Both the position numbers and the translations under genes were made by a program. Under the pieces are notes generated by a model. It did not search any database and had not been told where the DNA came from. It saw only the letters and a list, made by a program, of their open reading frames with translations. Positions 45,236-52,975 of a stretch of 64,000 nucleotides of DNA are shown here, piece by piece; the stretch's first letter is position 1; each line of letters starts with the position of its first letter. This DNA is from Hymenobacter chitinivorans DSM 11115 (GTDB lineage: Bacteria > Bacteroidota > Bacteroidia > Cytophagales > Hymenobacteraceae): positions 3,038,001 to 3,102,000 of the forward strand of contig NZ_PGFA01000001.1 of assembly GCF_002797555.1 (NCBI RefSeq). The letters are read 5' to 3'.

Positions 45236-45417
45236 AGGTAGACAAGCAGCCAAAGCCGCGTAGAGTGGGAAAGGATGAGCTTGCAACGGCCCGCCCGTGG
45301 GCAGGGTTGCAAGCCGGGTGAACCATCACCCTAACGGCCGCAAGAAACGGCGGATTCCTCCGCCAAGCCAAAAAACCTGCCAACTACGATTTGGTATTTA
45401 GTTGCTAGAAACAGACT
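45236..45417 (-). other. Structured leader region of M48 copy 1
   Basis: Together with repeat B2 this fills a 300-nt gap. It holds three hairpins: GCTTGCAAC / GTTGCAAGC with a GC-rich interior (about 45275-45313), GGTGA / TCACC (45317-45330) and GGCGGA / TCCGCC (45349-45364). It would be the 5' leader if transcription starts to the right. No known riboswitch recognised. Confidence 0.4.
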
Positions 45418-45517
45418 TGTCATCCTGAGCTTGCGAAGGACCTTATCACCGAAGAACAAGTCGTACTAATGGTTGTCGTTCGTATCCCATAAGGTCCTTC
45501 GCAAGCTCAGGATGACA
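45418..45517. repeat. Family B intergenic repeat (B2) with perfect 28-bp inverted ends
   Basis: TGTCATCCTGAGCTTGCGAA then GGACCTTA faces TAAGGTCC then TTCGCAAGCTCAGGATGACA without mismatch, around a 44-nt centre. The right half, from GTCGTTCGTATCC on, is nearly identical to B1 at 42140-42183. Confidence 0.88.
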
Positions 45518-45535
45518 GACGACTGACCGCACGGC

Positions 45536-46990
45536 CTACTTGCCGACCACCTTAATCAACGACCCCGCATTTACCTGCTCATTGAGCTGCATGCCGTTGA
45601 GAATGGCCATTTCCTCCAGGCGCTTTTCGGGCACGCCGTTGGTTTTCAGGGCCTGGCTCAGGGTGCTGCGCAGCTTCAAGGTTTTGACGCGCACGTGCTC
45701 GGGCTGGCGGTTTAGCTTGTCGGGCTCAGTGAGGCGGGCAAAGCCTTCCATGGTGCTGCTGAAGGTGGGCTGGTAGGCCGGGAAGTCGGCGGGGGCGGCG
45801 GCGCCGAGCAGGGCGTAGATGGTTTTGCCGTCCTGAATCAGGTAGACCTGGGTGCGCACACCGGCCACCGACTGCCCCGTTTGGGGGTCCTGCTGCACTT
45901 GGTCGGCCACGAAGGCCAGGGCCGGGAAGCCGCCCACCGTCGTGTGGCGCGAGTCGGTGGGCTGCAGGCTGAACTGCTTGACCAGGGCCTGGGCGGCTTC
46001 GTCGAGGGAAGCGCCGGGGGCCAGAGCCAGCATCATCAGGGCCTTGCCGGCGGGGTCGGCCATCTGAAACTGCTGGGGCGTGTTCTGGTGCTTCCAGCCG
46101 GCGGGCACGGGGAAGCGGAACTTGAGCTCGGGGTGGTAAAAGGCGTTGTTTTCCACGAAGCCCTGGCGCGGGTCTTCGCCGTACACGATGCCGTCAATCA
46201 TGCGCAGGTACTGGTCCCGGTTGATTTTCAGGTTCTTGGGGTTGCCGTTCTGCTGCTTCCACTGGTCGGCCAGCTGGTGCACGCGGTTGTAACGGTCGGC
46301 CGGGTTAGGGTGGGTCGAGAGAAAGTCCGGAATCGGGTCGGCCCCGCTTTGCTCCTGCTCCCGCTGCAAGGTCTGGAAGAAGTCGGCCATCTGGGAGGCG
46401 TCGTACCCGATTTTGGAGGAATACTGCACGCCCAGCTCGTCGGACTGACTTTCGTCGTCGCGCCCAAATTTGAGGAAGAGCAGCTGCATGCCCTGGGCGG
46501 CCTGCTCCCCGAACTGGGCCAGGCGGGGCGAGGCTATCATGGCCCCCATCAAGCCCACCTGCCCGATGATGGCGTTGGTTTGCTGCTTGGCCGAGTGCCG
46601 GGCCGTGACGTGGCCGATTTCGTGGCCCAGCACCCCGGCAAACTGCGCCTCGTTGTTGAAATGGGCCATAATGCCACGGGTGAAGTACACGTAGCCGCCA
46701 GGAATGGCAAAGGCGTTGATGACCGGCGAATCGACGACGCGGAAGTTGTAGGTCAGCTCGGGGCGGTGGGAAATGGCGCCCATGGCCTTGCCCTTCTCGT
46801 TGATGAAGTTCTGCAGCTTCTGGTCGGGGTAGATGCCGAACTGGGCCGCCACGGCCGGGTCCGACTGCTGGCCCATGGCCAGTTCCTGCCCTTTGGAGAC
46901 GAGCATGACTTCCTTTTTCCCGGTTACGGGGTTGGTCGAGCAGGCCGACACGGCCAGCAGCGCGGCGGCTAGGGGTAGGATTGGTTTCAT
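45536..46990 (-). CDS. M48 family metalloprotease, copy 2 (lipoprotein)
   Basis: 484 residues from ATG 46990. Lipoprotein signal (LAAALLAVSAC), unlike copy 1. Zinc site GVLGHEIGHVTARH; third-ligand region RDDESQSDELGVQY, where copy 1 has AENEADGLG. Same C-terminal module (EEMAILNGMQLNEQV). Differs in membrane anchoring, so the pair may act at different positions in the periplasm. Family B repeat B2 sits between the copies. Confidence 0.9.
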   Translation of the reverse strand: MKPILPLAAALLAVSACSTNPVTGKKEVMLVSKGQELAMGQQSDPAVAAQFGIYPDQKLQNFINEKGKAMGAISHRPELTYNFRVVDSPVINAFAIPGGYVYFTRGIMAHFNNEAQFAGVLGHEIGHVTARHSAKQQTNAIIGQVGLMGAMIASPRLAQFGEQAAQGMQLLFLKFGRDDESQSDELGVQYSSKIGYDASQMADFFQTLQREQEQSGADPIPDFLSTHPNPADRYNRVHQLADQWKQQNGNPKNLKINRDQYLRMIDGIVYGEDPRQGFVENNAFYHPELKFRFPVPAGWKHQNTPQQFQMADPAGKALMMLALAPGASLDEAAQALVKQFSLQPTDSRHTTVGGFPALAFVADQVQQDPQTGQSVAGVRTQVYLIQDGKTIYALLGAAAPADFPAYQPTFSSTMEGFARLTEPDKLNRQPEHVRVKTLKLRSTLSQALKTNGVPEKRLEEMAILNGMQLNEQVNAGSLIKVVGK

Positions 46991-47081
46991 CGGGTGGGGA
47001 GTGAGAAGTACACAGGTGCGTTGGCGTAATGCTACGCGAAATCTTCGATTTCGGCTCAATCAGCCCCTATGCCGGATCTAA

Positions 47082-47203
47082 GTGACACAATCGAAAAAAA
47101 TAAATCAATTGTGTTACTCGCCTGAGTAAGGCACTGCAAAAAAATAAATCAGGTACCCTACTGTCTTGTAAGGCCTCCGAAAAAAATAATTCAGGAGCCT
47201 TAC
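47082..47203. ncRNA. Three tandem hairpins with conserved A-rich loop (unknown element)
   Basis: Units at 47082-47117, 47126-47161 and 47168-47203 (44- and 42-nt period). Loops: AAAAAAATAAATCA twice, then AAAAAAATAATTCA. Stems: GTGACACAAT / ATTGTGTTAC; GTAAGGCACT / GGTACCCTAC (two mismatches); GTAAGGCCTCC / GGAGCCTTAC (one bulge). It lies in the 320-nt gap between divergent M48 copy 2 and the DUF2157 gene. Structure and repetition are seen directly; whether it acts as RNA, operator or repeat is unknown, so the ncRNA type is provisional. Confidence 0.45.
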
Positions 47204-47310
47204 TGAGCCCGCGCCAGAATGCCGCGGAGGCTGACAATGCAGAAAGCCCTATGTTTACCCAGTCCGGGGCGGCATGCCCGGCTCACGCTACATCCTTACC
47301 CACCTATTGC

Positions 47311-48309
47311 ATGACTGATAGAATCCTGGCGGCTTTACGGGCCGCCAACCTGATTTCCGCCGAGCAGGACGCGGCCATTGCCACCTACGAGCGGGAAAAA
47401 CCCTTTTCGCTGTACTACGAGCTGCGGACCCTGCTTTCGTTGGGCGTCACGCTGCTGAGTACCGGCCTGGGCCTGCTCATTTATAAGAACATCGATACGC
47501 TGGGCCACGGCGTGCTAGTAGCCCTGATTGCCCTGCTGTCGGCGGCGGGCTTCACGTATGCGTTCCGCAAGCGGCAGCCCTTCACCTGGGGCATGGCCCG
47601 CAACTCCACCGGCGCCGACTATGCCCTGCTGCTGGCCTGCCTCACGCTGCTGACCCTGGTGGGCTACCTGCAGTACCAGTACACCTTTTTCGGGACGCGC
47701 TACGGCCTGTTGGTGCTCCTGCCCACGCTGGTGTTCTTCTACTGCGCCTACCGCTTCGACCACCGCGGGGTGCTGTCGATGGCCCTGACCGGGCTGGCGG
47801 CCTGGGTGGGCGTGTCGGTGGCCCCGGTGTCGGCTTTCACTTCCAACGACTACGAACTGCCCCACCTTGACGCCATTGCCATCGGGCTGGGCCTGCTGCT
47901 GGCCGGCGTGGGGCTGGCCTCGGAGTACCTGGACCGCAAAAAGCACTTCAGCTACACCTACCTGCTGCTGGGCAGCAACCTGGCTTTGGTAGCCCTGCTG
48001 ACGGCCATGTTTCGGGGCAGCTTTGAGCAGGCGGGGTTTCTGCCGCCCGTGCTGGCCGCCCTGCTCATTATCGTCCTGAGCGGGGCCCTGTACTGGTACG
48101 CCCGCCACACCCACTCCTACGTGTTTGTGCTGCTGGGCGCCCTCTACGGCTACATTGCCGTGACCTACCTCTTTTTCCAGCTGGAAGAATCGGGCCGCGA
48201 CATGGTGGGCCTGGCTTTCGTGTACTTCCCGGCCTCGGCCGTGGGCGTGGTGTTATTGCTGTTGAACCTGAAAAAAATTGTGGGAAGCCATGAGCAAGAA
48301 GGCGTATAA
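47311..48309 (+). CDS. DUF2157 polytopic membrane protein
   Basis: 332 residues from ATG 47311. A soluble N-terminal helix pair (LAALRAANLISAEQDAAIATYEREK), then about ten transmembrane helices beginning LLSLGVTLLSTGLGLLIYKN, the DUF2157 signature region. Ends with a short charged tail. Inner-membrane protein of unknown function. Overlaps the next gene by 20 nt, so the pair is translationally coupled. Confidence 0.82.
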   Translation: MTDRILAALRAANLISAEQDAAIATYEREKPFSLYYELRTLLSLGVTLLSTGLGLLIYKNIDTLGHGVLVALIALLSAAGFTYAFRKRQPFTWGMARNSTGADYALLLACLTLLTLVGYLQYQYTFFGTRYGLLVLLPTLVFFYCAYRFDHRGVLSMALTGLAAWVGVSVAPVSAFTSNDYELPHLDAIAIGLGLLLAGVGLASEYLDRKKHFSYTYLLLGSNLALVALLTAMFRGSFEQAGFLPPVLAALLIIVLSGALYWYARHTHSYVFVLLGALYGYIAVTYLFFQLEESGRDMVGLAFVYFPASAVGVVLLLLNLKKIVGSHEQEGV

Positions 48310-49510
48310 CGAGGAGTGGATTTTCAACCGGGAAGTGCAGGACACGGCCCGGCGCTGGGCTAAAGCCGCCCTGCTGCAGCCCACGCAGGTCGGGGCCATC
48401 CGGGCGGCGTTTCCCAGTGAGTTCTACGAGCCTCACCTGTTCGTGCGCATTGCCCTGTTTATCTTCACTTGCCTGGCCAATGCCACGGCGGCCGGACTGG
48501 TGTTTCTGGTGCTCATGGAAGGCGCCCGCGGCGGCCACGCCGAGGAAGTACGTGGGCTGCTGGCCTGCCTGCTCTGCGGCGGAGGTACGCTGCTGCTGCT
48601 GGAGCTGCTGATTTCCTCGAACCACCTCTACCGCTCCGGGGCCGACAATGCCCTGCTTTACATGGGCGTGGGCTACCTGGCCGTGGCGGTCATTATTGGC
48701 TACGGCCTGCTGGTGCCCCACTCCGTTGATATCGACGATTTGCAGGAGCTCGGGCTGCGCTGGCCCCTGCTGAGCCTGATGGCGGTGGTCACGCTCACGG
48801 CCGTCGTCCGCTACGCCGACCCGCTGGCCGCCGCCCTCACCCTGCTGCTCTACCTGGGCATTGTGGGCGTGGTGGTGCTGCGCCTGCCCCTGGGCCGGGC
48901 TCTGCTGCCCTTCGCCCTGATGCTGGCCTGCGCGGGCAGCTACTGGCTGGGGCAGCAGCTCACCCGCCGCCCCGACTACCTCTACTACCGCCCGGCCGTG
49001 CGCACGGTGAAGGCCCTGACCCTGGCTTGCTTTTACCTGGCCGGCAACTACCTGGTGGTGCGCGAAACAAATGCCCTGCTCAACAACTTGCCGGTATCGG
49101 TCCAAATTCCCTTCGCCCCGCTGTTTTACCTTTTCACGGTGGCCATTCCCCTGCTCTACATCTTCCAGGGCCTGCGCCGCGCCGACCGGATTTTTCTCTA
49201 CGCCGGTCTGCTCAGCCTGGGCTTTTCGCTCTACACCTACCGCTTCTACCGCTCGGTGATGCCCCCGGAATGGGCCCTCACGCTGGGCGGGGCGGTGCTC
49301 ATCGTCTTTTCGGGCTGGGCCCTGCGCTACCTGCGCCCCGCCCGGTACGGCCTCTCCTCCGAGCCCGCCGACAGCCCCGCCTTCAGCCAGCTCAACCTGG
49401 AGTCGCTGGTGATGTCGCACGTCACCGAAACCACCATGCAGCCCCACGAGCCCGGCTTCCAGTTCGGCGGCGGCCAGTCGGGCGGCGGCGGCGCGGAGGG
49501 GCAATGGTGA
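48290..49510 (+). CDS. Polytopic membrane protein with Gly-rich TPM-like tail
   Basis: 406 residues from ATG 48290, inside the end of the DUF2157 gene. A soluble start (KKAYNEEWIFNREVQDTARR) and about ten helices, resembling DUF4401-type partners of DUF2157. The last 17 residues (FQFGGGQSGGGGAEGQW) look like the Gly-rich tail with terminal Trp found on TPM/YgcG membrane proteins. Function unknown. The stop codon is within a GTGAATGA simple-sequence tract region. Confidence 0.75.
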   Translation: MSKKAYNEEWIFNREVQDTARRWAKAALLQPTQVGAIRAAFPSEFYEPHLFVRIALFIFTCLANATAAGLVFLVLMEGARGGHAEEVRGLLACLLCGGGTLLLLELLISSNHLYRSGADNALLYMGVGYLAVAVIIGYGLLVPHSVDIDDLQELGLRWPLLSLMAVVTLTAVVRYADPLAAALTLLLYLGIVGVVVLRLPLGRALLPFALMLACAGSYWLGQQLTRRPDYLYYRPAVRTVKALTLACFYLAGNYLVVRETNALLNNLPVSVQIPFAPLFYLFTVAIPLLYIFQGLRRADRIFLYAGLLSLGFSLYTYRFYRSVMPPEWALTLGGAVLIVFSGWALRYLRPARYGLSSEPADSPAFSQLNLESLVMSHVTETTMQPHEPGFQFGGGQSGGGGAEGQW

Positions 49511-49781
49511 ATGAGTGATTTGGTGAATGAGTGAGTTTGTTGTTCTAATTGCGCTGTCATGGCGAGAATTGCGCTGTCATGGCGAGGCCGCAGGCCGTAG
49601 CCATCCGCCCACTGAGTGCCGAGTGCCCTAAAGTGAAAAGCCCTTTCCCGTTGTGTACGAGAAAGGGCTTTCTGGTAAAAGGAAAGTACTAGCAGAGGAC
49701 GGCGGGCTTCGTGGGGCCTCGCAATGGCACAGTCTGCGCCACTCGCGCCGTCAGAACGACAACTCACTCATTCACCTCAAG
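49505..49781. repeat. Family A intergenic palindromic repeat (copy A4) with inverted GTGAATGA arms
   Basis: Core about 49555-49732: TGTCATGGCGAG...AGCCATCCGCCC, inner stem AAAGCCCTTTCCCGT / ACGAGAAAGGGCTTT, right end GAGGACGGCGGGCTTCG...CCTCGCAATGGCAC. AATTGCGCTGTCATGGCGAG is tandemly duplicated (49547-49566, 49567-49586). Arms GGTGAATGAGTGAGTTT (left) and AACTCACTCATTCACC (right) are inverted. Confidence 0.8.
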
Positions 49782-51117
49782 GCCTGCGGCTGTTGACGTC
49801 GATGCTTTGGTAGCCGATGAGCAGGTCGGCGCGGGTGCCGGGCGGGCGGTAGTAGACGAGCAGGTCGTACTGGTTTTCGGTTTCCTGGTGGCTGCCTTCG
49901 AAGTACACGTCGTCGGGGGCGCCGCTGGGCTTGCCCACCACGTAGTAGTAGTTATAGTAGCCCTGTTTGAGCAGGGCCGTGCCCGCGTACTCTTTCTGCT
50001 CGACGTTGTAGGTGAGCTTAAACTCGTCCTGGAGCTTCCAGTCGGTGAGGGCGCCGAAGACGTAGACCGGGCCGGGCGCGGGCTGGTCGGCGCGCAGCCG
50101 GAACGTGACGTTGGCGTAGTCGCCGTTGGTGGCTCCGTTGCCGTACTCCCGGCTTTCAAACACGCGCTGCCCGTTGATGTCGTCGAACTGGGTGTAGCTC
50201 TGCCCGTTGCGGCTGGCCTCGGGGCTCAGCACCACGGTGCGGGGCGCGGTGGTGGGGTCCAGCTCGGCCATGCCCGCGCCCATGGTGCGCACCGAGCGCA
50301 TGTCGAAGTAGCGGAACTCGCTGCTGGCCGGAAAGGCGTTTTCGAAGTTGAAGTACTGGTAGTCGAGGCGGCGCTCGGCGTCGCGCACGAAGGTGGGCCG
50401 CAGGTTGGTCTTGGCGTTGTCCCAGCGGAAGTTCTGGCGCAGCATCACCTTCACCTCCTGGCTCGGATTCACCAGGTTCAGCCCGTTGTAGCTAATGGAG
50501 AAATCAACTTGCTGCAGGGTGTAGCGCTCCTGCCCGGCCACCGGAATACCCTGCCGGATGCCGACTTCCACGCCGTTTTCATACACCAGCAGGCGGCGCG
50601 ACACCACCGGCACCCCACCCGCGCCGCTCACCACCAGCAGGTAGTTGCCGCTGAGCTTGACCCGGGGCACCTGCATGCGGTAGTGGTAGTAGGGCACCTT
50701 CACGTTGACGCCGGTGCGGTAGTCGGTAATCAGAAACTCGTTGATTTCGCTCAGAAACTGCAGGTCCGTCAGCACCGAGGGCTTCCAGTCCAGGTCACAG
50801 TGCACGAGCTTGGCCGTGAGGCGCTGGGAGCCGTTACCCAGAATGTCAAACTCCAGCACAATGGGCTGCTGCTGGCTGATGGGCACCACCGGGGGCTGAA
50901 ATATCTCGGTGTTCTGGCCCGTGGCCACGTAGCACTGCACCGAGCGCACGTCGGGGTTGTAGGTGTAGTCCTCGTAGCGCAGGGTTTTGTCGGCATAATA
51001 CTCCGGGGGACGCTGCGCCTGACTGCCCCGCGGGGCGTTGGGGTCGGTGATGGGGGTGCCCAGCGGCACGCAGGCAGAGGTGGTCAGCAGAGCAGCGGGC
51101 AGGAAATAACGGAGCAT
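49777..51117 (-). CDS. Type IX secretion system plug protein (DUF5103)
   Basis: 446 residues from ATG 51117. Lipoprotein signal with lipobox LLTTSAC (10-16). The N-terminal beta domain (YEDYTYNPDVRSVQCYVATG, PIVLEFDILGNGSQRL) and later NYYYVVGKPSG fit the DUF5103/type 9 secretion plug family, which closes the SprA translocon when no cargo is bound. A TACCTTCG element ends 5 nt before the ATG. Divergent from a gene encoding a T9SS cargo protein. The 3' end lies in the right arm of repeat A4. Confidence 0.85.
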   Translation of the reverse strand: MLRYFLPAALLTTSACVPLGTPITDPNAPRGSQAQRPPEYYADKTLRYEDYTYNPDVRSVQCYVATGQNTEIFQPPVVPISQQQPIVLEFDILGNGSQRLTAKLVHCDLDWKPSVLTDLQFLSEINEFLITDYRTGVNVKVPYYHYRMQVPRVKLSGNYLLVVSGAGGVPVVSRRLLVYENGVEVGIRQGIPVAGQERYTLQQVDFSISYNGLNLVNPSQEVKVMLRQNFRWDNAKTNLRPTFVRDAERRLDYQYFNFENAFPASSEFRYFDMRSVRTMGAGMAELDPTTAPRTVVLSPEASRNGQSYTQFDDINGQRVFESREYGNGATNGDYANVTFRLRADQPAPGPVYVFGALTDWKLQDEFKLTYNVEQKEYAGTALLKQGYYNYYYVVGKPSGAPDDVYFEGSHQETENQYDLLVYYRPPGTRADLLIGYQSIDVNSRRP

Positions 51118-51304
51118 AGGCACGAAGGTAGCGCGAACGGGGAGTTTATATAATACGATCTGAACGCCTGGTGGTCGGCAATATTTCCTGGTGCGGGCAG
51201 ATAACGTTAACTTCACGGGAGCTTTACCAACGCTTAAACCGACCGTAAACCAAGCGAAATAGTCGGATTCGTACTTGCGGCCGTTTTCACCCCACCAGCT
51301 TCCC

Positions 51305-52975
51305 ATGACCCCGACACGTACTCTGCTTGCGGCCGCGCTGCTGACCAGCCTGGCCGCCCGGGCCCAGAGCCCCTGCCCCACCCTGCCCCCGGACCACATC
51401 AGCCGCTTCACTTCCATCCAGCCGGCCACCCAGAGTCAGGAACTGCGCCTGCCGGCCACTCATACCTTCCAGCTGCTGGCCCAGAGCGGAATGCCTTACT
51501 CCTCGCCCGCCGAAGGCAACCTGCGGGAGTCCTTCGACTTTACCGCCTACGTGCCCATCAACGGCAGCAGCACCAGCGGCTACCTGTCTATCAACCACGA
51601 GGGCTCCTCCTCGGCCACCTCGGGCGTGAGCGTGCTGAATCTGAGCTTCAACCCGGCCACCCGGCTGTGGAACGTCACGGCCAAAAACCCGGTGAACTTC
51701 GGCCCGGTGGTGGGCACTTACAACAACTGCTCGGGCGGCCTCACGCCCTGGAATACGGTGGTTACCTGCGAGGAAAACACGCCCACCGCCCCCACCGACA
51801 GCAACAATGACGGCTACCTCGACTTTGGGTGGACCGTGGAGCTGGACCCGGCCACCCGCACCGTGAAAGACCAGGACGGCGACGGGGCCCCCGACAAGCT
51901 CTGGCGCCTGGGCCGTTTCCGGCACGAAAACGTGGTGGTGGCCCCCGACCGCCGCACCGTGTACGAAGGCGCCGACGAAGGCTCGGTCAACAGCTTCGTA
52001 TACAAGTACGTGGCCGACGCGCCCGGGCAGCTGGGCAACGGCACCCTCTACGTACTCAAGCTCAACGGGGCCATCGGGGCGGCCACCACCGGCACCTGGC
52101 TGGCGGTGCCCAACACTACCCCGGCCGAGTGCAATAATATTTCGGCCACGGCCCTGGCCCTGGGCGCCACCAGCTTCAGCGGCGTGGAAGACGTGGACAT
52201 TAGCCCCCTTACCGGCCAGGTGTACTTCTCGGCCAAGAGCCCCGGCTCCGTCTACCGCTTCACCGACGGTGGGGCGACGGTCAGCGGCTTTGAGGTCTTT
52301 GTAGGCAACTCGCCCGGCATTACCACCCGCAGCTACCCCATCAACTACGGCAGCGGCACGGTAGCCGAAGCCTGGGCCACCGGCAACGATAACCTGACGT
52401 TCGACTCCCAGGGCAACCTCTACGTGCTGCAGGACGGCGGCCGCAACCACGTGTGGCTGGTGCGCCCCTGCCACACCCAGGCCGCTCCCGCCGTGGAGCT
52501 GTTTGCCACGACGCCCGCCGGCAGTGAACCCACGGGCATGACGTTGTCGCCGGACGAGAAGTTTATGTTCATCTCCCTTCAACACCCGGCCCCCGCCAAC
52601 ACCCAGTCTACGACGGATGCCGCCGGGCAAGCTGTGGTGTTCAACAAGTCGTCGACCATCGTTATCAGCCGTAAAGGCTCATTGGGTACAGTGCTGGCCG
52701 CCGACCATGTTCAACCCGAGCTAGCCCAGGCCGACGTGTTTCCCAACCCCACCACCGGCCCCGAGCTGACCGTGGCGCTGACCAACAGCCGTAAGGAAGC
52801 CGCCACGCTGCAGGTCTTCAACAGCCTCGGCGCCCGGGTGCTGGAGCAGACGACCGTGCTCAGCCCGGGCCTCAACAGCCTGCGCGTGCCGGTGGGGAAG
52901 TTGCGTAGCGGCCACTACACGCTGGTGGTAAAAACCACCACTACCACCACCACCCGGCCCTTTATCAAGCAATAG
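51305..52975 (+). CDS. PhoX/DUF839-type phosphatase with type IX sorting domain
   Basis: 556 residues from ATG 51305. Signal peptide 1-20. DUF839/PhoX features: GYLSINHEGSS, NTVVTCEEN, LGRFRHENVVVAPD, VYEGADEGS and FSGVEDVDISP; a Ca/Fe-dependent alkaline phosphatase or related beta-propeller. The last 80 residues are a type A T9SS C-terminal domain (ADVFPNPTTG ... LRSGHYTLVVK), so it is probably surface-delivered. It ends in a Thr run (KTTTTTTTRPFIKQ). The stop TAG overlaps the next gene's GTG by one base. Confidence 0.85.
   Translation: MTPTRTLLAAALLTSLAARAQSPCPTLPPDHISRFTSIQPATQSQELRLPATHTFQLLAQSGMPYSSPAEGNLRESFDFTAYVPINGSSTSGYLSINHEGSSSATSGVSVLNLSFNPATRLWNVTAKNPVNFGPVVGTYNNCSGGLTPWNTVVTCEENTPTAPTDSNNDGYLDFGWTVELDPATRTVKDQDGDGAPDKLWRLGRFRHENVVVAPDRRTVYEGADEGSVNSFVYKYVADAPGQLGNGTLYVLKLNGAIGAATTGTWLAVPNTTPAECNNISATALALGATSFSGVEDVDISPLTGQVYFSAKSPGSVYRFTDGGATVSGFEVFVGNSPGITTRSYPINYGSGTVAEAWATGNDNLTFDSQGNLYVLQDGGRNHVWLVRPCHTQAAPAVELFATTPAGSEPTGMTLSPDEKFMFISLQHPAPANTQSTTDAAGQAVVFNKSSTIVISRKGSLGTVLAADHVQPELAQADVFPNPTTGPELTVALTNSRKEAATLQVFNSLGARVLEQTTVLSPGLNSLRVPVGKLRSGHYTLVVKTTTTTTTRPFIKQ

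Noticed and set aside
45536..46990. M48 copy 2 as an inactive paralogue
   Set aside because: HEIGH is intact and ESQSDELG still offers an acidic third ligand, so loss of activity is not supported.
47082..47203. Short CRISPR-like array
   Set aside because: Repeats are only about 15 nt and the spacers pair with each other as stems; no cas genes nearby.
49711..51153. 480-codon open frame antisense to the T9SS plug gene
   Set aside because: Begins inside repeat A4 and mirrors the plug protein gene; no motif.
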